Source: Anseranas semipalmata
Lineage: Eukaryota; Chordata; Aves; Anseriformes; Anseranatidae
NCBI GenBank assembly: GCA_013399115.1
Contig: VXAA01002195.1
Span: 9,182 to 73,181, forward strand
Reading direction: 5' to 3'
Length of the DNA: 64,000 nt
Position numbers and translations under genes: made by a program. Below are positions 1-11,362 of the stretch, in pieces. Under the pieces are notes generated by a model. The model made no database searches. It was given only the letters and a program-made list of their open reading frames with translations, and was not told where the DNA came from. Every line of letters begins with the position of its first letter. Position 1 is the stretch's first letter.

Positions 1-161
1 TTTTTTTTTTTTAATTGTCACATTTACGTAACAAGTGCCTGCCTGCACGTTAGGTTGGTGTCGCCGTCTCTTGGGCGCTGCATGCTCTTGGGGTGCTGTC
101 TCCAGTGCTGTGTCTGAACATTAAATAAAATGTCTTTCCGTTGAAGAAGACAGGGCTTAAA
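1..161 (+). promoter_or_regulatory. GPR12: GPR12 upstream leader or 5' intron end, with two short upstream ORFs
   Basis: The window opens in a T-run. Two short ORFs precede the receptor start: ATG 82 to TGA 117 (11 codons plus stop) and ATG 130 to TGA 144 (4 codons plus stop), the second ending 17 nt before the GPR12 ATG. Possible splice acceptors (pyrimidine tract then CAG) end near 104 and 153. The human gene has an intron in its 5' UTR, so part of this stretch may be intronic. The promoter is not recognisable and is probably outside the window. Confidence 0.35.
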
Positions 162-1166
162 ATGAATGAAGATCTGAAGGTTAATTTGAGCTGGCTGCCT
201 CAGGACCATGTAGAAGCCAGCTCTACCGAGAATGCCTCAGCTGCAGGCTCCTCCCTGGTTCCTGTCGTAGACCCAGAGCCAGAGCTCTTGGTAAACCCCT
301 GGGACATTGTCTTGTGTACTTCAGGGACCCTTATCTCCTGCGAAAATGCCATTGTGGTCCTTATCATTTTCCATAACCCCAGTCTTCGCGCCCCCATGTT
401 CCTCCTGATAGGCAGCCTGGCGCTCGCAGATCTCTTAGCAGGAATCGGACTGATCATCAATTTCGTTTTTGCATACCTGCTGCAATCAGAAGCTACGAAA
501 CTGGTTACGATTGGACTGATTGTTGCCTCTTTCTCAGCATCTGTCGGCAGCTTGCTGGCCATTACTGTTGATCGTTACCTCTCCCTGTATTACGCTTTGA
601 CTTACAATTCAGAGAGGACTGTCACTTTTACCTATGTCATGCTTATACTGCTCTGGGGAGCATCTATCTGTGTTGGACTGCTGCCTGTAATGGGCTGGAA
701 CTGCCTCAGAGATGAATCCACCTGCAGTGTTATCAGACCACTCACTAAAAATAACGCAGCTGTCCTTTCGGTCTCTTTCTTGCTTATGTTTGCCCTCATG
801 CTGCAGCTCTACATTCAGATCTGTAAAATCGTGATGCGCCATGCCCATCAGATTGCCTTGCAACACCATTTCCTGGCCACTTCCCACTATGTGACCACCC
901 GAAAAGGAGTGTCTACTTTGGCCATTATTTTGGGGACTTTTGCTGCTTGCTGGATGCCTTTTACACTCTATTCTTTAATAGCAGATTACACCTATCCTTC
1001 TATATACACCTATGCCACCCTCCTGCCAGCTACCTACAATTCCATCATCAATCCTGTAATATATGCTTTTAGAAACCAGGAGATACAGAAAGCACTTTGG
1101 CTCATCTGTTGTGGCTGTATTCCTTCCAACCTGTCCCAGAGAGCAAGATCACCCAGTGATGTCTGA
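162..1166 (+). CDS. GPR12: GPR12, orphan class A G-protein-coupled receptor, complete, single exon
   Basis: The 334-codon reading frame starts at ATG 162 (MNEDLKV...) and ends at TGA 1164. An in-frame TTG at 141 would lengthen it, but 162 is the first ATG and gives the length I know for the mammalian protein. Seen in the sequence: N-glycosylation sequons at N8 and N24, seven hydrophobic segments, TM1 N62, TM2 D90, DRY at 137-139, two ECL2 cysteines (C181, C188), CWMP at 263-266, NPVIY at 297-301, and a C-terminal cysteine cluster C316/C317/C319 suited to palmitoylation. Known for the family (GPR3/GPR6/GPR12): plasma-membrane receptors with high ligand-independent coupling to Gs that raise cAMP in neurons and oocytes. 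The near-identity to remembered human GPR12, including the MNEDLKV start and the RARSPSDV end, distinguishes it from GPR3 and GPR6. The frame is intact, with no frameshift or lost key residue. Confidence 0.97.
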   Translation: MNEDLKVNLSWLPQDHVEASSTENASAAGSSLVPVVDPEPELLVNPWDIVLCTSGTLISCENAIVVLIIFHNPSLRAPMFLLIGSLALADLLAGIGLIINFVFAYLLQSEATKLVTIGLIVASFSASVGSLLAITVDRYLSLYYALTYNSERTVTFTYVMLILLWGASICVGLLPVMGWNCLRDESTCSVIRPLTKNNAAVLSVSFLLMFALMLQLYIQICKIVMRHAHQIALQHHFLATSHYVTTRKGVSTLAIILGTFAACWMPFTLYSLIADYTYPSIYTYATLLPATYNSIINPVIYAFRNQEIQKALWLICCGCIPSNLSQRARSPSDV

Positions 1167-1583
1167 TTGGCAGCTAGGAGGACGCTCCTTAACATGTTAC
1201 TTTCCAGACATTCTCGCGACACTTTTTGGTTTAGATGCATTCATTAGACGGTGTGTGATGGGTTCGTATGACAACCACAGAATGTGCTGACCTTTTTGTA
1301 AACAGCAAACCCCAGAGACCAAAATGAATCAAGTGGTTAAAGGGAGATTTCCAAAATCAAAATAATCAGTGTTCTTACAGATTTATGATGTTGCTCAGGG
1401 TCTTTTTGTTATGAATATATAACCCAGACTTTGCCATGTTTGCCATAATTTTACATTTGCTAATTAAAAATAGATTGAAACAGCATACCTCATTTGAAAT
1501 TGTTTATGTGATTGAGTTCGGCCATACTTCATGTTACAGTCTGTCGTCAGGATATTTTTTCCCTCATCAATTCTTACTAAAAT

Positions 1584-1586
<3 letters not shown>

Positions 1587-1615
<29 letters not shown>
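1587..1615 (+). repeat. A29 homopolymer
   Basis: An uninterrupted run of 29 A lies in the presumed GPR12 3' UTR. It is length-unstable and could cause internal oligo-dT priming in cDNA data. Confidence 0.9.
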
Positions 1616-1617
<2 letters not shown>

Positions 1618-2441
1618 AAACAAAACACATGTCCTGTTACCACAAACCCAATTGTCTATTATCAGAATACTCTTCAAAATAATGGCCAATTGTACTGATT
1701 TATATGGTATTCATTGTAATAATCTCAGTGCAACAAATTTGCTCTACATGAGGAAGTACTTGTATAGCTCTTATTTTATGTCTCAGCATGAATTAACATG
1801 ATCGTTATTTTTAAAGAGTTACCTGTTCTCTACTGAGTTCTGGCTGGATGTTAAAACAGAAGATATGCTTTGCTTTCCTATTCAAAAGTCAGGTGTATGT
1901 TTTCGCTTAGATATGGGACATCAGAGCTCATTATATTATTAATTTTAAAAAGAATTCAGTGGGGAGTTTCAAAATTGATGAAACAATACGGCCTCTTTTG
2001 GCTGTGCATTTGTAATAGAGGCAACACTTTTAAGTTTCTCGGACAAGTTTGCCTTTTCATAAGGAAATGTCAAAGAAAATAACCTATAAATTACTTGCAA
2101 CATGTATTTCTACATGAAATGGTTTCCCTAAAGTTTGTTATCAAGTCAAAACTATTACCACTTGTTTTCATGGTTCTGCTGTAATTTAAAACACAGAAGT
2201 TTATAAATTCTCCGAGTATATCTGATTCGTAACTGTATGCAACCAGAACTGCAACATGAAACAACATTTTCTCCTTTTCAGGCAGTTTCATCCATTACAG
2301 ATTGTGATTCTTTGCACTGTATGCATGTCAGTTCACTTCATTATAGGATAATAGTTCTGGTCTAAAGAGCTTCCTCTCATGAATGGTTAAATTTAAAACT
2401 GCTTCTAACCTTTTACTGAAGCCACATTAGAATGCAATAGA

Positions 2442-2447
2442 AATAAA
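2442..2447 (+). terminator. Candidate polyadenylation signal for GPR12
   Basis: AATAAA about 1.3 kb after the GPR12 stop, followed at once by a T/G-rich stretch. It is a positional candidate only. Confidence 0.35.
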
Positions 2448-2465
2448 ATGTTGTTTTCTAATTTG

Positions 2466-5400
2466 AAGGCTTGATTGTCAGAGAGAAAATCTTCCTGGGA
2501 GATTTCTTCAGGAAATTTAAGGTGCATACTAATGTCAGTGCATGGGAATTCATGGTACCACTTCCACTGGCGTTAAGGGGAGCTCAGTGTGGTAATGCCC
2601 TGGCGTCAGTAGGAGGTTATATTCCCTTGAATGTCAAAGTCAGTATACTGTATTGTTGCTTCAGTATCTTCCATTACAGTTTAAAAAAAAAAAAATCTCA
2701 ATTGTAAAAATAGCAATATTTACAGTTCAATGAAAAAATATGCCTGTATAGTATAGATAGTAGAGACAACTGTGTTGCTGGTCTGGATTTTTCCAAATGG
2801 AATCTGTCCTTTTCACATGGATGTTTGGATGACTGTAGCTTTTTGTGGCAAAGTTTCTGTGACGTTAGGAATCATATGCTATACACAAAGCTGAATCTCA
2901 AATGTGAATGAATTGTCTGTAAACGAGGCTCTGTAGAGGTTTTATGAGCAATAACTAATTTAAGTTGCAATGCTGGGTTCAAATTCCATTATCTGCTTCA
3001 TTCAACCTTCGTGATATTTGGCTCTTACTTTGTAATCTGATTAGTTCAATAATTGCATGGCATGGTCTAGTAGAGCTGTGAACTTGCAGCTCCCTTGGCT
3101 TCGCTGCAATTTACAGACGCTCAGCACAGTTAGACTGTGGCCCCTACCCTGTGTAGGATATTGGTGTTCTTTATCTACTTCCGAATGCTAATGAAACGCT
3201 AGTCATTGCCAGGTCCCTATTTTGTTACAAATTTTTGTATAAGAAATAATCACTACATAAATATCCATGCTATGTATGCGTGCAGTTTTGCAGGTATGCA
3301 AAGTATTGGGAATAAATGGCAGTAAAAGTCATGAGCTGAATAATGTAGAGAGGCTGAATAATGTAGAGTGGCACTTTTTAAAATAACAAATGAGGCGTGT
3401 TAAAGTCATACAAAGTCTGGCCCCCTCTTTTTGTTTGTTCTTTTTTTTGCAATTGTTCATCTGTATCAAATTGCTGAGAAGTGTTATGAGGATGAGCAGC
3501 TACAACAGTGACCATAATTCAGTCCCGAGGGCAACTATTCTGCTGCTTATGCAGACCTGTTCTCATCTTCTCGCATCACCTCACAGGCACTAGTGTTTTG
3601 CTCTTGGCCACACCTGGGTGGTAGGGAAGCCAGAAAAAAACAGCACAGAGGGAAATAATGTCGTCCCCTCTTTCATGCTGGTTCACCTAATGTCCTTGTC
3701 ATCTTCCTCACTCCACAGCTGCTTAAATCTGCAGAGGCTCTCAGAGTGCCGGGGGAGCCGACCTTTTCGTTGTGCCAGAGCAGAGAGATTTGTAATTGGA
3801 AGCTCCTCTCCTGAGGAGCAGTCTGAGTCAAACAGAGGAAAGAAGGATTAATTATAGAAGTCACACAAAACTGGCTCGTAGGGATGCGATTTGCCCTCAT
3901 TTGACGAGTAGCACATGTTTTGCCTTTCACCACAAACAGATGAGAAACATGATTTTGCCTCCCGAGCTGCTGCTATGACACCCACTGAGGATGTTGGCTC
4001 TTCCAGAAATGTTCTTAAATTGCAACTATGCAGCATAGGCTAGAAAATCCTTCTGGAAGTCGGTGACGTTGATTTGTCCCCAGCTGCCAGACCAAGCTTT
4101 AACATGGTTTGCAGGACTGGAGAGATGCTGTTTAACACACCTGTGAAGGAATTCCTGGGAGGACAGGCCGAGCTGTGGGTACAGAGCCACCTACCTCACT
4201 TCCACGAGAAGAAATGCTTGAAAGACAGCCACTGCTCACCTCAGAGCATGTAGGCAATTACAGTGTAGGCCTCAGTTCCTTACGGTAAGGCGCCGGTATC
4301 CATCCGTGATCCCTCTGAAACTGGCAGAAATCTGGCCAGCTTGCAGGAATCTGTCATTTTGTGGTCCCATTGAACGATACCTGTGTGTAAGGCCAGTGTT
4401 AAATTCACAATGCTAAGTACAGTGAAGTATCTTCATCATAATGAGAAAAGATTTTTTTTTTTTTATTAATGAGTAATTCAGTTTAAAGATTTAAAGTTCA
4501 TTTTTATTTATTAACATATTTGACCTGAAGTTAAATAACAAGGTTGTATCTTGATGGGCAAAATTTACTCTAGTCATTTTTGTCATCTGTTCAACTTCAA
4601 AGCTTGGGGGAAGGTTTATTTTAGTTGTCTTTTTTTAACCATTTCTCCTAACAGGAAGAATTTCAGCAATAAGGGGAAAAATGTTTTTAGTATAACAGCA
4701 ATAACATCCTCCATGTTGCAGGTACTATAAACTGCTGAGTAAACTCAGAGCAATAGAGAGGAAGCAATATAATCTTTAGGCAAAAAAATTAGTAATTTGC
4801 ATAAGGACTTTAAGCAGAAATCTTCCTTTGTTAAGTAGCTGCTGTAGAACTGATGTGGGACATTATTTCTGGTTGGCATGTATTGCAGTTGTTGAGTTGT
4901 TGAATAGGATTACTCAGCAATAACTGTCTGCCTTAGTTTTTGGATCCTGAATTCCTGCTGTTTGCAAGAGAGAGTTATATACTGCGATGGGGATTTTTAC
5001 TCATTTCAGTATTGGGCATTTAGTTCTACAGCAGTCTTTGGATAAATTAATTGTGTTCAGGATTTCTGATTGTTACTTAATACTTTTCACCAAACAAAAA
5101 CTGAGAATACCCAAATTTGAGATGCCCATCAAGATGGATGTGATAACTGGTGCTAGCCCGTTCTGAAGCCAGCATGGCTTTTAAAAGAACAAGATTATGA
5201 TACCATTGAAGAAACCCCCTACCAATACCTGGGATATTTGGAAGCAAGCTGAAAGGCCTGCTGTGGCTGCTGTGTCTTCCTACCGTGGGCACTCAGTGAC
5301 AGAAGCAATTGCATCCATCCTTTGCCTTCCTTGGCCAGCCTCAAAATGTCTTGGAGTCACTGAAACCCCTCCATGGACAGCAGTGAGCTTTGGCTTAGGC

Positions 5401-8400
5401 CAGCCACCGTTCCGTCCCCAAAGAGTTATTTTTCTGTTGCCTCATTTTCTTAGGGGTCACGTAGCTTTTAAAAAGAAGACGGTGCTGAGCAACCTGCAGT
5501 GTGAGTGAAGGATGGGATAAAACAGCAGTGCTAAAAATGAGGCCCCTGAAACATACCGCACACTCATTACTTTAAAAATCAGTGTTATGTAACATTCGGA
5601 ACCTTATTTTCAAAATGCTGGCCCTGACTTTGGTGCAGAGGAAGTATGTATGATCTGCTTTTGTATGTACAATAAAGAAAGAAAGAAATACAGAGTTGGA
5701 CAGAGTGGTCACTATATAAAAAACACCAGCTCTTCTGTCACTTCTGAGGCACTGAATGGTTTTCTGGCCTTGAAACAGAAACTAACTCAGGCAAATGTCT
5801 TGAAAATCCCGAGCGCCCACAATTCAGTGTAAAAGCTTTGTAGTGAAAGTAGGGGGACTGACGTGGTTCCAGTACAAAGCAGTTTGACAGAACAGCTCTG
5901 TTGTGAGTGGGAACAGTATAGCTGCACACCAGCTGCAGACAGATCAAGTCATAGGTGTGTAGGAAGAGCACCAGGAATAGGTGAACAGCATTTCATTGAG
6001 TCGTACTACTGCAAGAAGACTGTATCAGGTGGACTCTCACTGAATACAGATCCTATGTGGTAAGAATTAAAGAATATTGAGAATACTGTAAAGTGCTGCT
6101 GGCCAGCTATTCTGGAAGCGATATCAGTGTTGTACTTCTGGGGGGCAGCATGGGGAATACAGCTGGACCTGTAAAAGAAGCAGTTAAGGTTAATGTTAAA
6201 TATCTATATGCGGTTTCATCACGTCTGTTTGGGAGAAGGTCTGAGGATCGTCTTGATGTTTTATGTGTCTGCCTTTTGGAGCAGCCAATTCTAGAGCAAG
6301 AGTTTGCTCCAGTGCATACATTAAATGCAGGAAATAATCTCTCCTTCTTTACATGTTTACCAAAAGCAACAAACAGCTGTTTGCAGTCAGGACTGTTTGC
6401 AACTAGAATACATCTCTTTAAGAATACCACAGGAAGCCACCTTAGGAAAAGAGTTTGATAACTTCAGTGATAAAGTTTGAAAAACAGAATTTTCAGATAG
6501 CTTATTGCACACTATAAATTAAGTCCTAATAGAGCAGGTCATTGCATGTTAGGAAGAAGCCCTGTAACTTGATTGATATTAGGCAGCAGGGTTGCCCAAA
6601 ACCATATGAAATTTGGTGCTTAAAAAATAAGAGGCTGCTGCAGATAACAATGCAGTACTGTAAATGGGAAATACAATTTTAAATAACATTTGAATTTTCT
6701 GATTTTTTTTTGATTTGTTGAATGCTGTTATATAAAGCAGTGGTTTATGCTGTCTTTCAGTGCTACATTTAGTTTTGCTTAGTGGTAGTCCAGAGATGTG
6801 CAATGGAGAAAAAATAAGACCTCTCAACCTCTGCTTATAAAGAGGAAACTAAAAGGAAGGGTTGTGCTTTATACGTAATAAGTAAAAAATAGTGCAGGGA
6901 AGATAAATTAGGCATGCTTATCTCCCCGTGTCTCTCAGTAGAAGAATGATGGGACTCCCAGTAAGCTTGAAAGGCTTCTGGAGACCAAGAATTTGCAGAT
7001 CCTATTAATGGATCAAAAATCTGGGTGTACCTCAAGGATGTGTGCTTTCGCGTTAAGTAGATAATGAAAAATGAGGGGAAGCAAGTCTTTATGGCTTGGG
7101 GAATCAGCCAAGTGCTTGAGCTTGGCTAGGAAGGATGCTTGAATGAAAGCATCCCCTGTGAGAAGGTTATTTTGAACTGTGCATTTTGAGCCTTCCATGA
7201 CATACACAGAGCACCTGAAAGATGCCCTGGAGCTGCTGCTGGTGTGGGGCACAGCGCAGCAGTCCCCGTGTCCTTGAGGCCAGCGCTATTGCTGTTATTG
7301 TTGAATGGAGTCCAGAGAACAGAAAGGAGGAAATGCGATCAGAAGTGAGGTGCTCCTCCCTTGAAAACACAACCTCCTATGTTTTATTCAGATTATTATA
7401 GTCTGACACGGCTCCACTTGAAATCAGAGGATTTTTGTGGATAAAGACTGAAAATATAAAAGTAGAGCCAAGAGCAGATTATTTCACAGTATTATATATT
7501 CCTTTCCACAGTATATATATTCCTTTCCTTCTGAGGAGCAGCTGGGCCCCTAACTTTACAGTCACTGTTTCTTCGAAACCAATGTGCCTTTGCACGAGAA
7601 ATGTCTGTGCTGAAGTTTATTCACAAAATTATTGTGGGTCTTGTAAGCCAGACAAAAAGAAGAAACAGTTGCATATTTCATTGTTATACAGACCTCTTCT
7701 GGAAGAGAAGAAGAAAGTTCTGAATGTAGGTTAGATGAAACCATACTCCAACTAACTAGTGCCTCGCTGCTGTGATGCAAACTAATTCAGTGCCATTGAA
7801 AGGATATGGGAGGATTTTCCAGGAGAGGTTTTGCAAATGGGTTGAGTGTAAATCTTGCTTTTTGAAAACAAAAGTCAATCAAACTTGCCATCCCAGATTC
7901 TTTGAATTGCCTTTTGAGGAAATTTTCCTCACCTCCCCAGACCTTTTGTTTTGGATTCCACTTATATGAAGGCAGTTTTTGCAAACTCTTGCTGACGTGC
8001 TGAGTATTTAGCTGGACAAGATAGTATTAGGGGTTTTCCGCCAGGTTGGGGGAGAGAATTTCTGTGCTCATAGTACTTAGGGACATCTGCTGCACATTTA
8101 AGGGCTTCATCAAATTGGTAGTGTGGAGTAATTCAACTGATGGCAATAGGGTTACTCTTTCTTTGTCTTTTTGGTTTTTTTCCTCCCCAGTAGTAAGATG
8201 CCTGGCACAGTCCTTTTTGTTTCAGGAACCTGCCTCTCATTCTCTCTCGTAAGTGTGGTGCTGCATTCTTAGGTAAAAGCTTATATGTGAAGGTGTTAAT
8301 AGATTTCTATTCAGAAGACCTATTTAAAAAACAAATTAAAAAAAGCACTGAAATAAATTCTTAGCTCTGTGCAAGCTTCACAAATAGATTTCTTAACTGA

Positions 8401-8501
8401 GAACATTTAGAGAATCTTTATTAACCCCATAATTTTATAGTTTGCTATAACTCTCTCAAATATATCAGCAGCACTTTATCATTGAACAAGTTTGAGCATT
8501 A
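2466..8501. other. Intergenic, no gene seen
   Basis: Unique-looking AT-rich sequence. Open frames are short and resemble no protein I know. Small direct repeats occur: an 18-19-bp tandem pair near 3335-3370 and a 22/21-bp tandem pair at 7485-7527. A T-run lies near 4450. It may include distal GPR12 3' UTR or regulatory elements, which cannot be judged from one sequence. Confidence 0.6.
7485..7527. repeat. Tandem duplication, two copies of about 22 bp
   Basis: Copy 1 (7485-7506) and copy 2 (7507-7527) both begin CACAGTAT and end TATTCCTTTC. They differ by one base in length and are directly adjacent. Confidence 0.85.
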
Positions 8502-8687
8502 CTGTGCGGGTGGCTGAGCCCTGGCACAGGCTGCCCAGAGGCTGTGGGGTCTCCTCCTTGGAGACCTTCAGCAGCCGCCTGGACGTGGTCCTGGGCAGCT
8601 GCTCTGGGTGTCCCTGCTTGAGCAGGGGCTGGGCCAGGTGGCCTCCAGAGGTCCCTGCCAGCCTCAGCCATGCTGTGGTTCTGTAGT
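8502..8687 (+). mobile_element. CR1 LINE 3'-end fragment, + orientation
   Basis: A 5'-truncated copy of the CR1 3' end. It carries the ORF2 C-terminal coding signature (GGCTGCCCAGAGG, then GGAGACCTTCAGC and CGCCTGGA), then the typical 3' UTR words (CCAGAGGTCCCTGCCAGCCTC) and a degenerate tail TGTGGTTCTGTAG. Bases 8502-8655 match the element at 9077-9230 in inverted orientation with a single mismatch. Confidence 0.9.
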
Positions 8688-9050
8688 GCCTTTCCTAGAA
8701 TGCCCCTGCAGTATGTGTATTTGGTGTACCCCTTAAAAATAAATGTGTAAGAATTTTCAGATACTGCAATATCCCGCAGGTTAGCATCAGTCAGTGCGAA
8801 ATGTGCACCTGTGTCATCTGTGTGGACTGTTTAGACTCGTGATCGGTGCAGGCCTGTTTTCAAAGCATCTGTGAAAGAGGGAGAGAAAACAAGGAACAGC
8901 GGTACGTACATACATATAACTTCTATACAGGCTCGCGTTAATGATATCCTTCTTGTATTCTGTCCCAGATGTGGCCATGTAGAACATACCTGCAATCCCA
9001 AAGCTGGCAGTGGGATATGTCCAAATTAAAGACATGAGAATTCACCCACA

Positions 9051-9470
9051 ATCACACAGAAAGGTTGAGGTTGGTGGGGACCTCTGGAGGTCACCTGGCC
9101 CAGCCCCTGCTCAAGCAGGGACACCCAGAGCAGCTGCCCAGGACCACGTCCAGGCGGCTGCTGAAGGTCTCCAAGGAGGAGACCCCACAGCCTCTGGGCA
9201 GCCTGTGCCAGGGCTCAGCCACCCGCACAGCACACAAGTGCTGCCTGGGGTTCAGAGGGAGCCTCCTGGGTGCCACTTTGTGCCCATTGCCTCCTGTCCT
9301 GGCACTGGGCACCACTGAGAAGAGCCTGGCTCCGTCCTCTTTGCACCCTCCCTTCAGGGATTTACAGACATGGATGGGATCCCCCTGAGCCTCCTCTTCT
9401 CCAGGCTGAGCAGTCCCAGCTCTCTCAGCCTCTCCTCACAGGACCCATAAGATCTGGAGCCAAGGTGTGG
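9051..9470 (-). mobile_element. CR1 LINE fragment, - orientation
   Basis: Read on the minus strand this is the end of CR1 ORF2 and the 3' UTR, with the 3' tail at 9051 (complement of the TGTGATT-type CR1 tail). It extends further 5' than its neighbour at 8502 and breaks off near 9470. The pair forms a large inverted repeat with a 421-bp spacer. Confidence 0.9.
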
Positions 9471-10913
9471 AGCTCTCAATGAATTGATTACTTTTGGTCC
9501 TCACGGAAGCTTCCTCTTACTGCAGCATTCGCTAAGATGAAACCCGCCAAAATAATAGGGAATTCAGCTTCCTCTGCTTTCAGGGTAGAGGTATTTTATA
9601 GTATACAAAGGCAAGCAGCATAAGCTGGCACTCTGCAAATGGAGACACCCGTGTCCCTTTTGTGTTCTGTGGAGCTCAGGGAGTTGTGCTCCATCCATGG
9701 GCTTTTGCTTTGCTGCTCTTTGGTTCCGCTCTGACAGCATACTCCCTCGATACAGAGCAACGCTCAGCCCACCTTGTGGTGCCTCTGCCCCAGGGGGCTC
9801 ACAAGAAAATAGCACGGAGGTAAGGATTTGCTAGCAGTGTTAATCATAGGGTCAAAGCATGCTGATTTTGGAAGCAAACTCTGCTCTCAGCAGAGGTGTT
9901 TCTGAAGATGAGATGTAAAATAGCCTTCTTCAATGACATTTCAACCGAATTTCATCTCTTTTCTTTTGCATTTCCCATTCATTGGAAGCAGAGGCTGCCT
10001 TTATCTGGGAGGAGGGCAATAACTCATTATTGGGAGTTAGCATGCAGCCTTTTACACAGCAGCTGTCCCAGAGCAGAGTGGCTGAACATGTGGTAGTCTG
10101 CTTCTGAACTCAGGCTGGTCCCTCAGGTTAACATCTATAGGAACAAGATGTGGTTTTCCAGAACTTGGAAACAGCGCTTGTGATTTGTGCCAGAAGCGTG
10201 GAATGGGTATTGCAGCTGAAGAGGCAGGTAAATGGATTACGTGTACAGCAAAATATTCAGGCAGTCTCTAGGGCTACTTGCCTGTGCTCAAATGTGTTTT
10301 CTGTTGGAGCTGATGGTCCCATTTATGTATAGAGGAGGAGAATACGGACTCTTCTAGGAAATGGGCATCCTTCTTTTGTCGTTATTTCTAGAAGTAGCCA
10401 CGTTAGGCCTCTATCCATTTTGTATGCCTACGTCTTTTTACTCTTTGGGGCTAAAATCTACAGTCATGTTATCCTTTGTTTGGTCTCAGCTTTATTGTCA
10501 CAGCCAAAACCTACAAAAGTTGATTGCAAGTGTGTTTACAAATGAAAAGAAATCTCATAGAATAAATGTTATAACTGTGCCTCTGAAATAAAGCTTTAAA
10601 ACTGTATTTAACTCCAGGCCATGAAATTTAGAATACCCTGGGCTGATAGAACCACTCGTAATTTTCTAGACATACTAACTAGACTCCTACTTTCTTTCTG
10701 TTGCCAAATGCAATTAAAAATAACCTATGGTTTACCATGCTCATCTATGAATTTTTCAGAGAGAACTTTTCCTAGGAAACATTTACAATTCATGTAAACT
10801 CCTGATACTACTGACTGCAGTGTGGTTCCATATGGAATTCTAAAAGCTTTAGCAAAAGCAGCTGCACAGTGATAGTTTGCACTCTGCACATCCCATTAGG
10901 AGCCAAACAGCTT

Positions 10914-10974
10914 TAAACCAGTAATTTGAATTCTGCATGTTGTGCTTTTCATATGAGAACCAATTACTGGTTTA
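10914..10974. repeat. Hairpin-forming inverted repeat, 13-bp perfect stem
   Basis: Left arm 10914-10926 (TAAACCAGTAATT) is perfectly complementary to right arm 10962-10974 (AATTACTGGTTTA). Inside the 35-nt interval a further 4-bp helix (TTCT/AGAA) and a 5-bp helix with one G-U pair (CATGT/ATATG) can extend it to a 10-nt apical loop. The overall size is like a short precursor hairpin, but no known microRNA is recognised. Confidence 0.6.
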
Positions 10975-11299
10975 GTAAATAACGGCCTGTGGTTATTTCT
11001 TATACTGTTTAGGTTTTCTCATTGAACTGTGGTTGAAGTTTGAACCATAGCTTGCCAGTATATAAAATCATTTTAAAGGGAAGCAAAACATCTTTGCCTC
11101 GGTTTCCCTTAGGATTAAAGCTTTGGATTGCAACTACAGAGCTTCTTGTTGTATACAAGATAGTCATTTAATGCACTTTATTTAAAAAAGGCACAAATTA
11201 TTTTGTTTATAAAATGTTACAATTGCACTATGCTGTAAGAATCAGTTACTAAACTGTACAGTTTTGTAGTCAACATTGTAAGTGTTTAGTCATAAGTGT

Positions 11300-11319
11300 T
11301 TGAAACGATTACGTTTCAA
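11300..11319. repeat. Short hairpin, 8-bp stem and 4-nt loop
   Basis: TTGAAACG at 11300-11307 and CGTTTCAA at 11312-11319 flank ATTA. It lies 38 nt upstream of the AATAAA at 11357-11362. Confidence 0.6.
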
Positions 11320-11356
11320 TTAAATGTTAATTTTATATGTGGTATATGTAACTATA

Positions 11357-11362
11357 AATAAA
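11357..11362 (+). terminator. Possible distal polyadenylation signal
   Basis: AATAAA followed by a T-rich stretch, at the right edge of the AT-rich block. It could end a long GPR12 3' UTR or an unannotated transcript, or be chance in AT-rich DNA. Confidence 0.25.

Larger units (their letters stand above)
1167..2465 (+). other. GPR12: Probable GPR12 3' UTR, proximal form
   Basis: Non-coding AT-rich sequence directly follows the GPR12 stop. It includes a 29-base A-run at 1587-1615. The first good polyadenylation signal followed by a T/G-rich stretch is AATAAA at 2442-2447. The 3' end is inferred from this signal alone. Other AATAAA hexamers at 3311-3316, 10587-10592 and 11357-11362 could serve longer transcripts. 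Confidence 0.4.

Noticed and set aside
141..161. N-terminal extension of GPR12 by seven codons
   Set aside because: The extension begins with TTG, not ATG. ATG 162 gives the family length of 334 residues.
162..1166. Assignment of the receptor to GPR6 or GPR3
   Set aside because: The N-terminus MNEDLKV and the C-terminus RARSPSDV are those of GPR12.
9010..9388. Open frames of 102 and 107 codons on +
   Set aside because: They lie antisense to a CR1 3' end. The sequence is explained by the LINE fragment.
10914..10974. Calling the hairpin a microRNA gene
   Set aside because: The stem is interrupted after 13 bp by an uneven internal loop, I recognise no mature sequence and there is no expression evidence. 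Kept only as a structural observation.
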